Part shown: one piece after another, positions 22,125 to 31,011 of the stretch | Layout: every line of letters starts with the position of its first letter | How positions within the stretch are numbered: the stretch's first letter is position 1 | Assembly (NCBI GenBank): GCA_022648545.1 | Contig: JALCMP010000009.1 | Span: 1-63,665 of the forward strand | Direction of reading: 5' to 3' | From: Bacteroidales bacterium | Lineage (GTDB): Bacteria > Bacteroidota > Bacteroidia > Bacteroidales > UBA932 | DNA length: 63,665 nucleotides | The notes under the pieces: generated by a model | What the model was told of the DNA's origin: nothing | Database searches by the model: none | The model's input: only the letters and a program-made list of their open reading frames with translations | Program-made: the position numbers and the translations under genes

Positions 22125-22168
22125 AGTGGTATGATAATTGTTAAGTAAAAAACGTTTTTAAAATACGG

Positions 22169-22240
22169 GGCCTCATAGTTCAAGGGATAGAACGGAAGTT
22201 TCCTAAACTTTAGATCGCGGTTCGAGTCCGCGTGAGGCCA
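22169..22240 (+). tRNA. tRNA-Arg (anticodon CCT)
   Basis: The 72-base sequence folds as a tRNA: acceptor GGCCTCA with TGAGGCC, a TTCGAGTC T-loop and an anticodon loop TTCCTAA that reads AGG. The discriminator is A. The CCA end is not encoded. A terminator follows directly. Confidence 0.95.
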
Positions 22241-22245
22241 CGATG

Positions 22246-22279
22246 AGAGGATGATTAAAAATAGTCATCCTCTTTTTTC
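22246..22279 (+). terminator. Terminator after tRNA-Arg
   Basis: AGAGGATGA (22246-22254) pairs perfectly with TCATCCTCT (22265-22273) and is followed by six T. The same stem, slightly changed, recurs at 52453-52490. Confidence 0.8.
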
Positions 22280-22303
22280 TTATATTGGTGAAAATTTTCG
22301 GAA

Positions 22304-23296
22304 ATGTTGGCAAGTGTTCTAATGCCGGCCCGCAATCATGGCCGTTATATAACTGAAGCGATAGAAAGTTTTCTGGAACAGGATTTTTCGTCTATTGAGA
22401 AAAATGGAGTTCCGGAAGTGGAATTGATAATCAGCGATGATGATTCTGATGACAGTACGTTTGAAATAGCGCGCGGTTTCGCCGAAAGGTTTCCGGAAAG
22501 GATAAGGGTTTATTCTCATAAAAAACGGCTGGGACTTATAGGTAATTACCGTTTTTTGCTCAATATGACGGATGCAGTATATGTTGCCGTTTTGGAAAGC
22601 GATGACTTCTGGCTGGAAAAGGACAAATTGTCCGTCGGGGTGTCATATATGGAAAAGAATCCGGAATGCGGCCTTGTCTTCTCCGGTTGCCGTACCGTGG
22701 ATGCCGATGGTAAAAATATAGGGGTTATGAGTGCAGAGGAGCATTATTATAAACCACGCGAGGCCTATGGAAAGCTTCTTTTTTCTAATTTTATTCCGGC
22801 CGTAACGGTATGTTTCAGAAAAAAGATTGCTGACGAATATTGTAATCTCAACGATTACGAGTCTCTCGGATTCACTACTTTTGATTTTCCCGTCTGGCTT
22901 GCCATATCCGCCGTTTCAGGAGTCTATTCTAATGGGTCGATTTCTGCAGCATATAGGATAACTTCTTCATCCATAAGTAACAGCGGCGATTATGAAAAGA
23001 GAAAGGCGTTTCAGGAAGGCAGGGAGAAAATAGTGGATTATACTTTGAACAGGTTCGGGTATGACGGATCTCTGTCTGAATTGCGCAACGAGGAAGTGGT
23101 AAAACGTATGTTGCTTGCACTTTCATTCGGAAAGTATTCCGGATATTTTTACTTTTGCCGTAAGATAAAGGTCATTGATGTACGGAGTTTCGTAATGCGG
23201 TTCCTGCCCGTTTTGTTTATATTGCGCAAACGTGCGATTATAGGGACTGGGGCTTTGTCCGTTGCTGCAGCAATAAGGAAAAATGAACGAAAATAA
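22304..23296 (+). CDS. Family 2 glycosyltransferase
   Basis: A 330-residue GT-A fold enzyme with an N-terminal nucleotide-sugar domain. It begins with ASVLMPARNHGRYITEAIESF, and the acidic run IISDDDSDDSTFEIARG and the ESDDFW motif supply the divalent-metal site. It likely adds a sugar to a lipid-linked glycan at the inner face of the membrane. It overlaps the downstream flippase gene by 14 bases, so the two form a small surface-glycan operon placed just after tRNA-Arg. The donor and acceptor sugars are unknown. A hydrophobic stretch near residue 290 may tether it to the membrane. Confidence 0.85.
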   Translation: MLASVLMPARNHGRYITEAIESFLEQDFSSIEKNGVPEVELIISDDDSDDSTFEIARGFAERFPERIRVYSHKKRLGLIGNYRFLLNMTDAVYVAVLESDDFWLEKDKLSVGVSYMEKNPECGLVFSGCRTVDADGKNIGVMSAEEHYYKPREAYGKLLFSNFIPAVTVCFRKKIADEYCNLNDYESLGFTTFDFPVWLAISAVSGVYSNGSISAAYRITSSSISNSGDYEKRKAFQEGREKIVDYTLNRFGYDGSLSELRNEEVVKRMLLALSFGKYSGYFYFCRKIKVIDVRSFVMRFLPVLFILRKRAIIGTGALSVAAAIRKNERK

Positions 23297-24812
23297 CAGC
23301 AGAATAATAAGGAATTCGGCATATATGTATGTCAGGATGGTTTTTATCATGCTGATATCGCTGTATACGTCCAGAATCGTCCTGGAGATTCTCGGATTTG
23401 CGGATTTTGGTATATATAATTTGATAGGCGGAATAATTTCTATTTTTACGGTGGTTTCTTATTCACTTTCCACTTCCGTCCAGCGTTTTTTGAATATGGC
23501 CATAGGCAAGGGCGACGCCGTAAAGCTGAAAAGATATTTTTCGCAGAGTTTTTCAATCTTCGTATTCTTGTTTGCGGCTTTTCTTTTAATAGGAATGTCC
23601 GCCGGAGTATGGTTTGTTTCGTCGTCTCTTAATATTCCGGCAGGCAGAGAGACTGCTGCAATGTGGGTCTATTTTACCACTCTTGCCGCCGTTCTGTTTT
23701 CCATACTGCAGATTCCTTTCAGCGGTGCTGTTATAGCTCATGAAAAAATGGGCTTTTTTGCAATGCTGGGGATCGTAGATGTCTGCATAAGGCTTGTCGT
23801 GGTAGTCCTGCTTAAGATTTACGGTTCTCCCGATAATCTTATTTCGTATTCAATATGTATTGCCGCAATACAAGTATTGCTTACCGTTTCATATATGTTT
23901 TATGCCGGACATAAGTTTGACGAATGCACATTTTCCCTGATTTATGATAGGAAAACAATGAAGGAGATGCTTTCGTTTATGGGGTTGTCATTGTTCGGAA
24001 ATACGGCGTCTTCCTTTACCATGCAGGGAATAAATGTAATTCTAAACTGGTTCTTCGGGACCGTGGTAAATGCTGCAAGAGGGATTGCTTCTCAGGTCAA
24101 TATTGCGGTACTGCGTCTTGTTGAATGCATAAATACTCCAACAAAACCCCAGATAGTACAGGCTTACGCTTCCGGAGATTATGAAAGGATGTTTTTACTT
24201 TTTGAAAAGAACACGAAGTACACATCCTTCCTTATGATAATATTATGCTTTCCTCTTTTTACGGAAACGGAGTTTATTCTGAGGATATGGCTGGGAAAAG
24301 TTCCGTTATATGCAAATGTCTTTACCAGAATAGTTTTGCTGGAATCCTTTTTTGCAGTTTATTCCTACAGTATGTCTACGGTTATAGGGGCTACGGGGAA
24401 ACTCAGGCACATGGAGTTTTACGGAAGATTTATAATACTCGCCGTCCTTCCCGTCGCATATTTTTTACTGAAGGCGGGGGCGGGGCCTGCAGTCCCGATG
24501 ATTGTTTCCATGGCGGCTCAGATCCTTTATGTGTCATATCTGCTGTTTGATATGAAAAGGTTGGTGAATATAGATACCGGTAAATTATTCACGCATGTAG
24601 TAAAACCCATATTGATCCTGATATTTTGTCTTTCGGCAGTATGTGTGCCCGAATATCTTTTTATGGATGATTCGGTTTTACGCTTTTTCGTAATAGGCTT
24701 TTCCTCCGTGGCAGTTTCACTGGCTTCTATATATGTGTTCGGTCTCGACGAAAATGAAAAAAGGTATGTTAAATCCCTTTTACATAAAAAGTCAGGAAAG
24801 AGGAGATTCTGA
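23283..24812 (+). CDS. Polysaccharide flippase (MATE/Wzx-like)
   Basis: A 509-residue integral membrane protein with about 12-14 predicted hydrophobic segments. The N-terminal pattern IIRNSAYMYVRMVFIMLISLYTSRIVLEILG is typical of the oligosaccharide flippase branch of the MOP superfamily. It should move a lipid-linked glycan across the inner membrane. Translation is coupled to the glycosyltransferase just upstream. No polymerase, other transferases or export genes lie nearby, so it cannot form a complete capsule locus by itself. Its end overlaps the convergent acetyltransferase gene by 21 bases. Confidence 0.85.
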   Translation: MNENNSRIIRNSAYMYVRMVFIMLISLYTSRIVLEILGFADFGIYNLIGGIISIFTVVSYSLSTSVQRFLNMAIGKGDAVKLKRYFSQSFSIFVFLFAAFLLIGMSAGVWFVSSSLNIPAGRETAAMWVYFTTLAAVLFSILQIPFSGAVIAHEKMGFFAMLGIVDVCIRLVVVVLLKIYGSPDNLISYSICIAAIQVLLTVSYMFYAGHKFDECTFSLIYDRKTMKEMLSFMGLSLFGNTASSFTMQGINVILNWFFGTVVNAARGIASQVNIAVLRLVECINTPTKPQIVQAYASGDYERMFLLFEKNTKYTSFLMIILCFPLFTETEFILRIWLGKVPLYANVFTRIVLLESFFAVYSYSMSTVIGATGKLRHMEFYGRFIILAVLPVAYFLLKAGAGPAVPMIVSMAAQILYVSYLLFDMKRLVNIDTGKLFTHVVKPILILIFCLSAVCVPEYLFMDDSVLRFFVIGFSSVAVSLASIYVFGLDENEKRYVKSLLHKKSGKRRF

Positions 24813-25373
24813 CCGTACTCCTTCAGGTCGGACGGGGATTTTTCCCTTTACCATTCCGAATTCTTCGTCGGTTATTTTTCTGGGCCAGCTCATTATGTCG
24901 CATCCTGGCAGATAGTTTTTTTCGAATCCCAGTTCACCGTAAAAAGCCTCCGCCTTCGCTTTGTGGACAACGTCGTTAAAAAACAGGTCGGCCATAAGAG
25001 CCTTGTCGTTTCCGGCATATTTTTCCTGTATCCTTTTCATGCATCTGCTTCCTATCCCCATTCCCTTGTAAATGAAATTTACTGCAAAGTTCTCTATGAG
25101 TGTTCCGAATGCCAGATCCCAGAAAGAAAGCATGCCTACTACATTTTCCGTTCTGGAATTATCACCTGACAGGCAGTATCCCTTTTTGTGCCTTGTAAAG
25201 CAGGGGTGCTGTTTTATAAGTGCGCAAAAGAAATATTTTTTCGGATTGTATTCTATCAATGCCTTTATTTCTTCCAGACTGCGGCGTTTGTGCTCGGGGA
25301 AACTGTAATTGTATATCTCCCAGCATTTTCCGAAAAGAGGATCGCCGGTGCGTTTTATTATTCTTAATGCCAT
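24792..25373 (-). CDS. GNAT-family N-acetyltransferase
   Basis: A 193-residue protein with the acetyl-CoA site shown by NFIYKGMGIGSRCMKRIQ (the Q/R-x-x-G-x-G/A signature region) and an EAFYGELGFEKN segment near the end, both typical of GNAT enzymes. The substrate is unknown. It follows the small membrane-protein gene with a 3-base gap and converges with the flippase, whose last 21 bases it overlaps. The central insertion (KKGYCLSGDNSRTE) is poorly conserved looking. Confidence 0.75.
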   Translation of the reverse strand: MALRIIKRTGDPLFGKCWEIYNYSFPEHKRRSLEEIKALIEYNPKKYFFCALIKQHPCFTRHKKGYCLSGDNSRTENVVGMLSFWDLAFGTLIENFAVNFIYKGMGIGSRCMKRIQEKYAGNDKALMADLFFNDVVHKAKAEAFYGELGFEKNYLPGCDIMSWPRKITDEEFGMVKGKIPVRPEGVRSESPLS

Positions 25374-25376
25374 TTT

Positions 25377-25529
25377 TTATTCCGTTGCATTCCATCCACT
25401 GATGAAACTTTCCTTTACTGCAGACCAGTCGTTTATGACGGAAATGAGAAAATAGATTGCTATAAGAATAAGAAGTGAGTAAATGATGCGTTTTTTGTTT
25501 TCACTGATAAATGAGATAAGTTTCTTCAT
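25377..25529 (-). CDS. Small single-pass membrane protein
   Basis: A 50-residue protein starting MKKLISFISENKK, with one hydrophobic segment (YSLLILIAIYFLISVI) and a short C-terminal tail containing a conserved-looking DWSAVKESFISGWN. The start at 25529 is chosen because the promoter box at 25571-25578 lies upstream and the longer frame runs into the terminator hairpin. It is likely an inner-membrane protein of a family of tiny Bacteroidales proteins of unknown role. It sits at the head of an operon with the acetyltransferase. Confidence 0.65.
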   Translation of the reverse strand: MKKLISFISENKKRIIYSLLILIAIYFLISVINDWSAVKESFISGWNATE

Positions 25530-25570
25530 AGTAAGGTTTGTTTGTTGTATTATTGTTGTGTTTTTCGTAA

Positions 25571-25578
25571 CAAAATTA
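25571..25578 (-). promoter_or_regulatory. -7 box of the small membrane-protein gene
   Basis: TAATTTTG on the minus strand matches TAnnTTTG, about 40 bases before the ATG at 25529. It touches the terminator hairpin. Confidence 0.5.
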
Positions 25579-25626
25579 AAATCCCTTTCCATGTTTTCAA
25601 AGCTAGAAAGCATGGAAAGGGATTTT
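25578..25626 (-). terminator. Terminator of the purL-phoH unit
   Basis: A perfect 16-bp inverted repeat (25578-25593 and 25611-25626) with a 17-base loop is followed by T-rich sequence on the minus strand. It ends the PIN-PhoH transcript. Confidence 0.8.
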
Positions 25627-25663
25627 ATTTACGATTATTTATTTTTTTAGAATAAGCAGGAAT

Positions 25664-27013
25664 TTATAATTTTTTTCCAGCAAGTTCCGAAAGCGCCGAT
25701 CTTTCTCCGTGAAGCAGGTTTACGTGTTCGAAAAGCTTTTCTCCGGTCAGCTTGTCTCCAAGATGGGTAAGACCGTTGGACCACCTGTCGAGGAACGGCT
25801 GGTCAATCTGCTGTATGTCTCCGGTGAAGATGATCTTCGTCCCTTCTCCTGCGCGGGTTATTATGGTCTTTATCTCGTGAGGTGTAAGATTCTGGGCTTC
25901 ATCGACTATGAAGAATACTGACGACAAGCTCCTTCCTCTTATGTAAGCCAGAGGTGAGATAAGCAGTTTTTCCGTTTTAAGCATTTCTTCTATGTGTACG
26001 TTTTCCTTACTGGATATTCCGAAATTCTTTTTTATTACGGACAGATTATCATAGAGAGGAAGCATATAGGGCCCTATCTTCTCTTTTGCGTTGCCGGGAA
26101 GAAAACCCAGTTCCTGATTCTTCAAAGGTATTACGGGGCGTGCCAGCATTATCTGGTCGAATTCCGAAGATTGTGCTATGGCTCCGGCAAGTGCAAGAAG
26201 GGTCTTGCCTGTTCCGGCAGTTCCAGTAAGTGCTACCAGTCTTATTTCGGGATTCATTATGGCATCCAGGGCAAATGCCTGTTCGTCGTTTCTCGGCGAT
26301 ATGCCGTAAGCCATCCTCGGCTTTACGTTTACTATTTTGTTGCTGTTTCCGTCGAATCTTCCCAGTGCGGCTGTTTCATATGGTTTCCTGCCTTTAGGAC
26401 CGGTGCGTACGAACTTGTAAAGCTGGTTGTTTACGGGGCGTTTTATCCCCATTTCGTTTATATCTATGTTTCCGGCAGTTATCTTGCCAAGCTTGGCTTC
26501 GGAAATGTTCTTTAGAGTTATTACGTTACGTTCGTTTTTCTGAATATGCTCTTCTTTTATGTGGTCGGTGAGATAATCCTGGGAAAGCACGTGAAGAGCT
26601 CTTGCCTTCATCCTTAGATTTACATCTTTTGTTACAAGTCCTACGATTCTGTCGGGATGCTGCGATTTTTCCCAAATAGTAGTTGCCAGTATCCTGTGAT
26701 CCTGTATGTCGTCCTTGAAGCATCCTTCGAGTTCAGGAGGGAAAGGATGATTCATTTCTATGGTGAGTCTTCCAAGCTCTCTTCCCAACGGATAACCGTT
26801 GTCGAACAGGCTCGGATCGGTGATTTCGTCTATAGAACGGACGAATTCCCTGGCGTTGTAGTTTATGGTGTCGGTCCCTTTCTTGAATTTGTCGAGCTCT
26901 TCCAGTACCGCCAGAGGTATTACCAGATCGTTTTCCTGAAAGTGGTAAATCGAATTGTGATCGTGCAGGATAACATTGGTATCCAATACGAAGATCTTAG
27001 GCAGTTTTTTCAT
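25664..27013 (-). CDS. PIN domain-PhoH ATPase fusion
   Basis: A 449-residue protein. Residues 1 to about 140 form a PIN-type ribonuclease domain (KIFVLDTNVILHD carries the first Asp, and further acidic residues follow). The second half is a PhoH ATPase with Walker A LTGTAGTGKT, Walker B FFIVDEAQNLTPHE and the TGDIQQID motif. This PhoH2/YlaK-type fusion is expected to couple RNA unwinding to cleavage. It lies 25 bases downstream of purL on the same strand and probably shares its transcript. It has no signal peptide. Confidence 0.9.
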   Translation of the reverse strand: MKKLPKIFVLDTNVILHDHNSIYHFQENDLVIPLAVLEELDKFKKGTDTINYNAREFVRSIDEITDPSLFDNGYPLGRELGRLTIEMNHPFPPELEGCFKDDIQDHRILATTIWEKSQHPDRIVGLVTKDVNLRMKARALHVLSQDYLTDHIKEEHIQKNERNVITLKNISEAKLGKITAGNIDINEMGIKRPVNNQLYKFVRTGPKGRKPYETAALGRFDGNSNKIVNVKPRMAYGISPRNDEQAFALDAIMNPEIRLVALTGTAGTGKTLLALAGAIAQSSEFDQIMLARPVIPLKNQELGFLPGNAKEKIGPYMLPLYDNLSVIKKNFGISSKENVHIEEMLKTEKLLISPLAYIRGRSLSSVFFIVDEAQNLTPHEIKTIITRAGEGTKIIFTGDIQQIDQPFLDRWSNGLTHLGDKLTGEKLFEHVNLLHGERSALSELAGKKL

Positions 27014-27038
27014 GATGTTTTTGTTTTAAGTTTCGTTT

Positions 27039-30000
27039 TTATGCTTCGTGCTCTTCGCACCATTTTCTTGCGTTTACGAACATTTTAAGCCACGGACTTA
27101 CTTCGTTTTTGCAGCCGGGACGTGATCCGGCTATTGATCCGTCCTTTTCCGGCTGCGGGTAGTATGCCCAGTTCCACGGCCTTATGCATCTCTCCGGATG
27201 AGGCATCATGGCAAGATGCCTTCCGTCCGGACTGCATACGCCTGCGATTCCTTCGGGAGACCCGTTCGGATTTGCCGGATATGCATTGTATGAGAATCTT
27301 ACGGCTGTTGCGAATCCTTTTTCTTCCCCGAACGAGAATTTGCCTTCTCCGTGAGCCACCCATATTCCCAGCTTGCTGCCTTCCATGCCCTTTAGCATTA
27401 CGGCAGGGGATTTTTCTATTTCCACACCCAGAAATGCGCTTTCGAATTTATGTGAATCGTTGTGGAGCATTTTGGGAGAAAGTCTTTTGTTTTCCGGGGT
27501 AATCAGTCCCAGTTCCGCCATGAGCTGGCATCCGTTGCATATTCCGAGGCTAAGCGTGTCTTTTCTGGCGTAAAAATCGTCGAGCGCCCCGGCTGCGGTT
27601 TTGTTGTACAGGAATGCGCCGGCCCATCCTTTTGCGGATCCGAGTGTGTCGGCATTTGAAAAACCTCCGACGAAAACTATCATTTTTACTTCTTGCAGAT
27701 TTTCCCGGCCGGAAATGAGGTCAGTCATATGTCCGTCCTTTACCTTGAATCCGGCGAGAGCAAGCGACCATGCCATTTCCCTGTCGCCGTTGGATCCCTT
27801 TTCCCTTATTATGGCTGCTACGGGGGCTTTTTCTCTAGTTTCGTCTTTTAAGTCTTCGAGCCTTCCCGTGAAATCCGAAGGGAATTTGAATTCAAGAGGT
27901 TGCTTTTTATAGTTTTGGAACCTTTCAGCCGCATGTCTTTCTCCGCTTTGGCGAATGTCGAGCAAATATGAAGTCTTGAACCATAAGTCGCGTAAAAAGT
28001 CTATGTTTAGGATGATCTTTCCGGCTTTATCCGAAGATATCCTTATTTCTCTTTCATTTATATATCGTCCGGTTTCATACGTCCTGACGGAAGCGGCTTT
28101 CATGGTTTTAATGAAGTTTTCCCTGTTTTCCGGTGCAATTTGTACGAGAACACCCGGATTTTCTGCGAACAGGAGTGTCTCAATATCGTTTTCTCCGTTT
28201 TCCGAGCATTCCCGTAGGATTTCCGCATTCAGTTCCATTCCTCCATTGTCGGATGGGAAGAACATTTCAAGTGCTGTTGTTATGAGTCCTCCGGCTGAAA
28301 TATCATGTCCCGCGAGTACGAGTTCTCCGGATATTGCATCCTGCAGTGTATCAAAGCATTTTGCAAAATATTCCGGATCGTCTACATCGGCAGGTCTGGT
28401 GCCGGTTCCGTTGAGCGTTTGAGCGAATGCCGATCCTCCGAGATCGAAGCGGTGTTTTCCGTTACTTCCCGTAAATGGAATGTAAAATACGGAACTTCCA
28501 TCTACATCCTTTATATCCGGACGGATTATTTCGTTTACGTCTTTTACAGGCGCAACGGTAGAAATAATAAGAGTTCCCGGAGCCAGTACCTTTTTGCCGT
28601 CTGGGTAACTTTGTGTCATGCTCATGGAATCTTTTCCGGTGGGAATGTTTATGCCGAGCGCACATGCAAAATCGCTTGCGGCTTTTACAGCTTTGTACAA
28701 ACGTGCATCTTCACCCCTGTTTCTGCTTGGCCACATCCAGTTGGCACTTAGGGAAACTCCGTGCAGTTTCCCTTTAAGGGGTGTCCATACTACGTTTGTA
28801 AGAGCTTCTGCTATAGCCATGCGGCTTCCTGCGGCAGAATCTATGAGCGCGGCTGCAGGCGCATGCCCGAGCGAAGTGGCTATGCCTTCCTTATCGTCGT
28901 ACCCTATGGCAGTTACTCCAAGATCGTTGAGAGGCAGCTGTATTTTTCCGGTGCACTGTTGTCCTGCAACAAGTCCGGTAACCGAACGGTCCACCTTATT
29001 GGTAAGCCAGTCCTTGCATGCCACGCTCTCCAGCTGTAGAACCTGTTCGAGGTATTTTTCGAACATTACAGGATTTTTGTCATATTTGAGATTATCAAAA
29101 GAATATTCGGATGTTACATCGCGCATGTAAGTTTTTGGCGCGGAACCGAACATATCGCTCATTTTAAGGTCTATTGCTGTCTCTCCCGTCTTTTCGTCCC
29201 TGAAAGTGAAATTATGGTCTCCGGTAGCTTCGCCTATTTCATAATAGGGAGCCCTTTCCCTTTCGGCGATAGCCCTGAAATGATCCGTATCTTGCGGCGA
29301 AGCTGCAAATCCCATTCTTTCCTGGCTTTCGTTTCCTATTATTTCCTTCAGACTCAGCGTGGGATCTCCTACCGGAAGTTTGTCTATGTCTATTTTCCCT
29401 CCGGTTTCTTCCACCAATTCGGAAAGGCAGTTCAAATGTCCTCCTGCTCCGTGATCATGCACGCTTATTATTTTGTTTTCCTTCTCTTCGGATATTGCTC
29501 TTATGACGTTGTAAACTCTTTTCTGCATTTCCGGATTAGCCCTTTGTACGGCATTGAGCTCTATTGAATTGCCGTATTCTCCCGTGTTTACGGAACTTAC
29601 AGCTCCTCCTCCCATACCTATGCGGTAATTATCTCCTCCAAGCAAAACCACCTTGTCGCCCTTATCGGGGACGTCCTTTATTGCATCCTTTTTCTTTGCG
29701 AAACCTATTCCTCCGGCAAGCATTATAACCTTGTCGTATCCGAATTCAGGCGTGCCATTGCTTTCAGGTCCCTGTTCTTCGGTAAGCAGGCTTCCGCATA
29801 TTACGCATTGTCCGAATTTATTGCCGAAATCACTGGCTCCGTTGCTCGCTTTGGTCAGAATTTCCTGCGGTGTCTGATAGAGCCATTTGCGGCTTTCGGG
29901 AGCTCCTTCTTCCCATGACCTTTTTACTTTAAGCGCCTTTTTGCATGATTCGTCGGAAAAGTCGGCTCCGAGCGCATCTATCGTCCTTTCTTCGTTTATT

Positions 30001-30935
30001 CCAGGATTGGCTTCCACTTTTTCGGACAAGCGCGGATATGAGGTCATGTATACTGCGGTTCCGGCAATAGGGAAACTTCCTTTTCCTCCTCCCATTCTGT
30101 CCCTTATTTCTCCGCCGCTGCCTGTTGCCGCGCCGTTGAAAGGTTCTACCGTGGTTGGAAAATTATGGGTTTCGGCCTTGAGGCTTATTACCGTTTGTTC
30201 CTTGTCCGTTTCAAAAAACGAAGGTACGTCGCTTTTCTCCGGATGGAACATCTTTATTTCCGGTCCCTCAAGAAAAGCGCAGTTGTCTTTGTATGCGCTT
30301 ACTATTAAATTGGGATTTTGTTTGCTGGTCTTTTTTATCATCTTGAACAGCGAACTTTCCATCTCTTTTCCGTCTATTATGAATGTTCCGTTGAAAATTT
30401 TGTGGCGGCAGTGTTCGCTGTTTACCTGCGAAAAACCGAATACTTCGCTGTCGGTAAGCGGACGTCCCAGTTTATCGCTCAGTCCCTTGAGATATTTTAT
30501 TTCGTCGGGATTAAGTGCGAGCCCTTCTTTTTCGTTGTATTTTTCAAAATCAGTTATGTATTCTATTTCATCCGGCTTTTTGTCAACTGTAAAGATGTCC
30601 TGATTAAGGTTCCTGTAAAACCTTTGCAGCATTTTATCATAGGCAGGTTCCCTGCCGTCTTTCATTTCGGCCGAAAAAAATTCCTCTATCCTCTCTATGC
30701 CGGAAATGTTCATATTCTGCGTTATTTCCACAGCGGTAGTGCTCCACGGGGTTATCATTTCCTTTCGCGGTCCGACGAAACAACCGGTTATATCCTTTGC
30801 CGGCCCGCCGTTTTCCATTGCCGGAGCAGCTCCCCCGAACAGCCATTCTAACTTTTTAATATTTTCTTTGTCTATTGGTTTTGAAGCTTTTACAGCTATT
30901 AGCGGGGATCCTTCCGCCTCGAAAAATAAGATCAT
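27039..30935 (-). CDS. purL: Phosphoribosylformylglycinamidine synthase
   Basis: A 1298-residue large-type FGAM synthase that uses glutamine and ATP to convert FGAR to FGAM in purine synthesis. Family marks are EHCRHKIFNG, AETHNFPTTVEPFNGAATGSGG and the C-terminal glutamine amidotransferase with the nucleophile in LGICNGCQLM and MMPHPERCIRPW. The start is set at MILFFEAEG (30935), because the open frame continues 121 codons upstream into unrelated sequence; the resulting length is close to that of E. coli PurL. It reads toward phoH. The AddB-like gene is divergent, starting about 76 bases away. Confidence 0.95.
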   Translation of the reverse strand: MILFFEAEGSPLIAVKASKPIDKENIKKLEWLFGGAAPAMENGGPAKDITGCFVGPRKEMITPWSTTAVEITQNMNISGIERIEEFFSAEMKDGREPAYDKMLQRFYRNLNQDIFTVDKKPDEIEYITDFEKYNEKEGLALNPDEIKYLKGLSDKLGRPLTDSEVFGFSQVNSEHCRHKIFNGTFIIDGKEMESSLFKMIKKTSKQNPNLIVSAYKDNCAFLEGPEIKMFHPEKSDVPSFFETDKEQTVISLKAETHNFPTTVEPFNGAATGSGGEIRDRMGGGKGSFPIAGTAVYMTSYPRLSEKVEANPGINEERTIDALGADFSDESCKKALKVKRSWEEGAPESRKWLYQTPQEILTKASNGASDFGNKFGQCVICGSLLTEEQGPESNGTPEFGYDKVIMLAGGIGFAKKKDAIKDVPDKGDKVVLLGGDNYRIGMGGGAVSSVNTGEYGNSIELNAVQRANPEMQKRVYNVIRAISEEKENKIISVHDHGAGGHLNCLSELVEETGGKIDIDKLPVGDPTLSLKEIIGNESQERMGFAASPQDTDHFRAIAERERAPYYEIGEATGDHNFTFRDEKTGETAIDLKMSDMFGSAPKTYMRDVTSEYSFDNLKYDKNPVMFEKYLEQVLQLESVACKDWLTNKVDRSVTGLVAGQQCTGKIQLPLNDLGVTAIGYDDKEGIATSLGHAPAAALIDSAAGSRMAIAEALTNVVWTPLKGKLHGVSLSANWMWPSRNRGEDARLYKAVKAASDFACALGINIPTGKDSMSMTQSYPDGKKVLAPGTLIISTVAPVKDVNEIIRPDIKDVDGSSVFYIPFTGSNGKHRFDLGGSAFAQTLNGTGTRPADVDDPEYFAKCFDTLQDAISGELVLAGHDISAGGLITTALEMFFPSDNGGMELNAEILRECSENGENDIETLLFAENPGVLVQIAPENRENFIKTMKAASVRTYETGRYINEREIRISSDKAGKIILNIDFLRDLWFKTSYLLDIRQSGERHAAERFQNYKKQPLEFKFPSDFTGRLEDLKDETREKAPVAAIIREKGSNGDREMAWSLALAGFKVKDGHMTDLISGRENLQEVKMIVFVGGFSNADTLGSAKGWAGAFLYNKTAAGALDDFYARKDTLSLGICNGCQLMAELGLITPENKRLSPKMLHNDSHKFESAFLGVEIEKSPAVMLKGMEGSKLGIWVAHGEGKFSFGEEKGFATAVRFSYNAYPANPNGSPEGIAGVCSPDGRHLAMMPHPERCIRPWNWAYYPQPEKDGSIAGSRPGCKNEVSPWLKMFVNARKWCEEHEA

Positions 30936-31011
30936 ATCTAAAAATATTCTTTTGAATAATAGGTCGAAAATGAGTATGTTTACGATCGTAAAAATACTAT
31001 TTTTTTTAACG

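Noticed and set aside
22169..24812. tRNA-Arg as an island attachment site for the glycan genes
   Set aside because: No integrase and no repeat of the tRNA 3' end were seen nearby; a terminator follows the tRNA normally.
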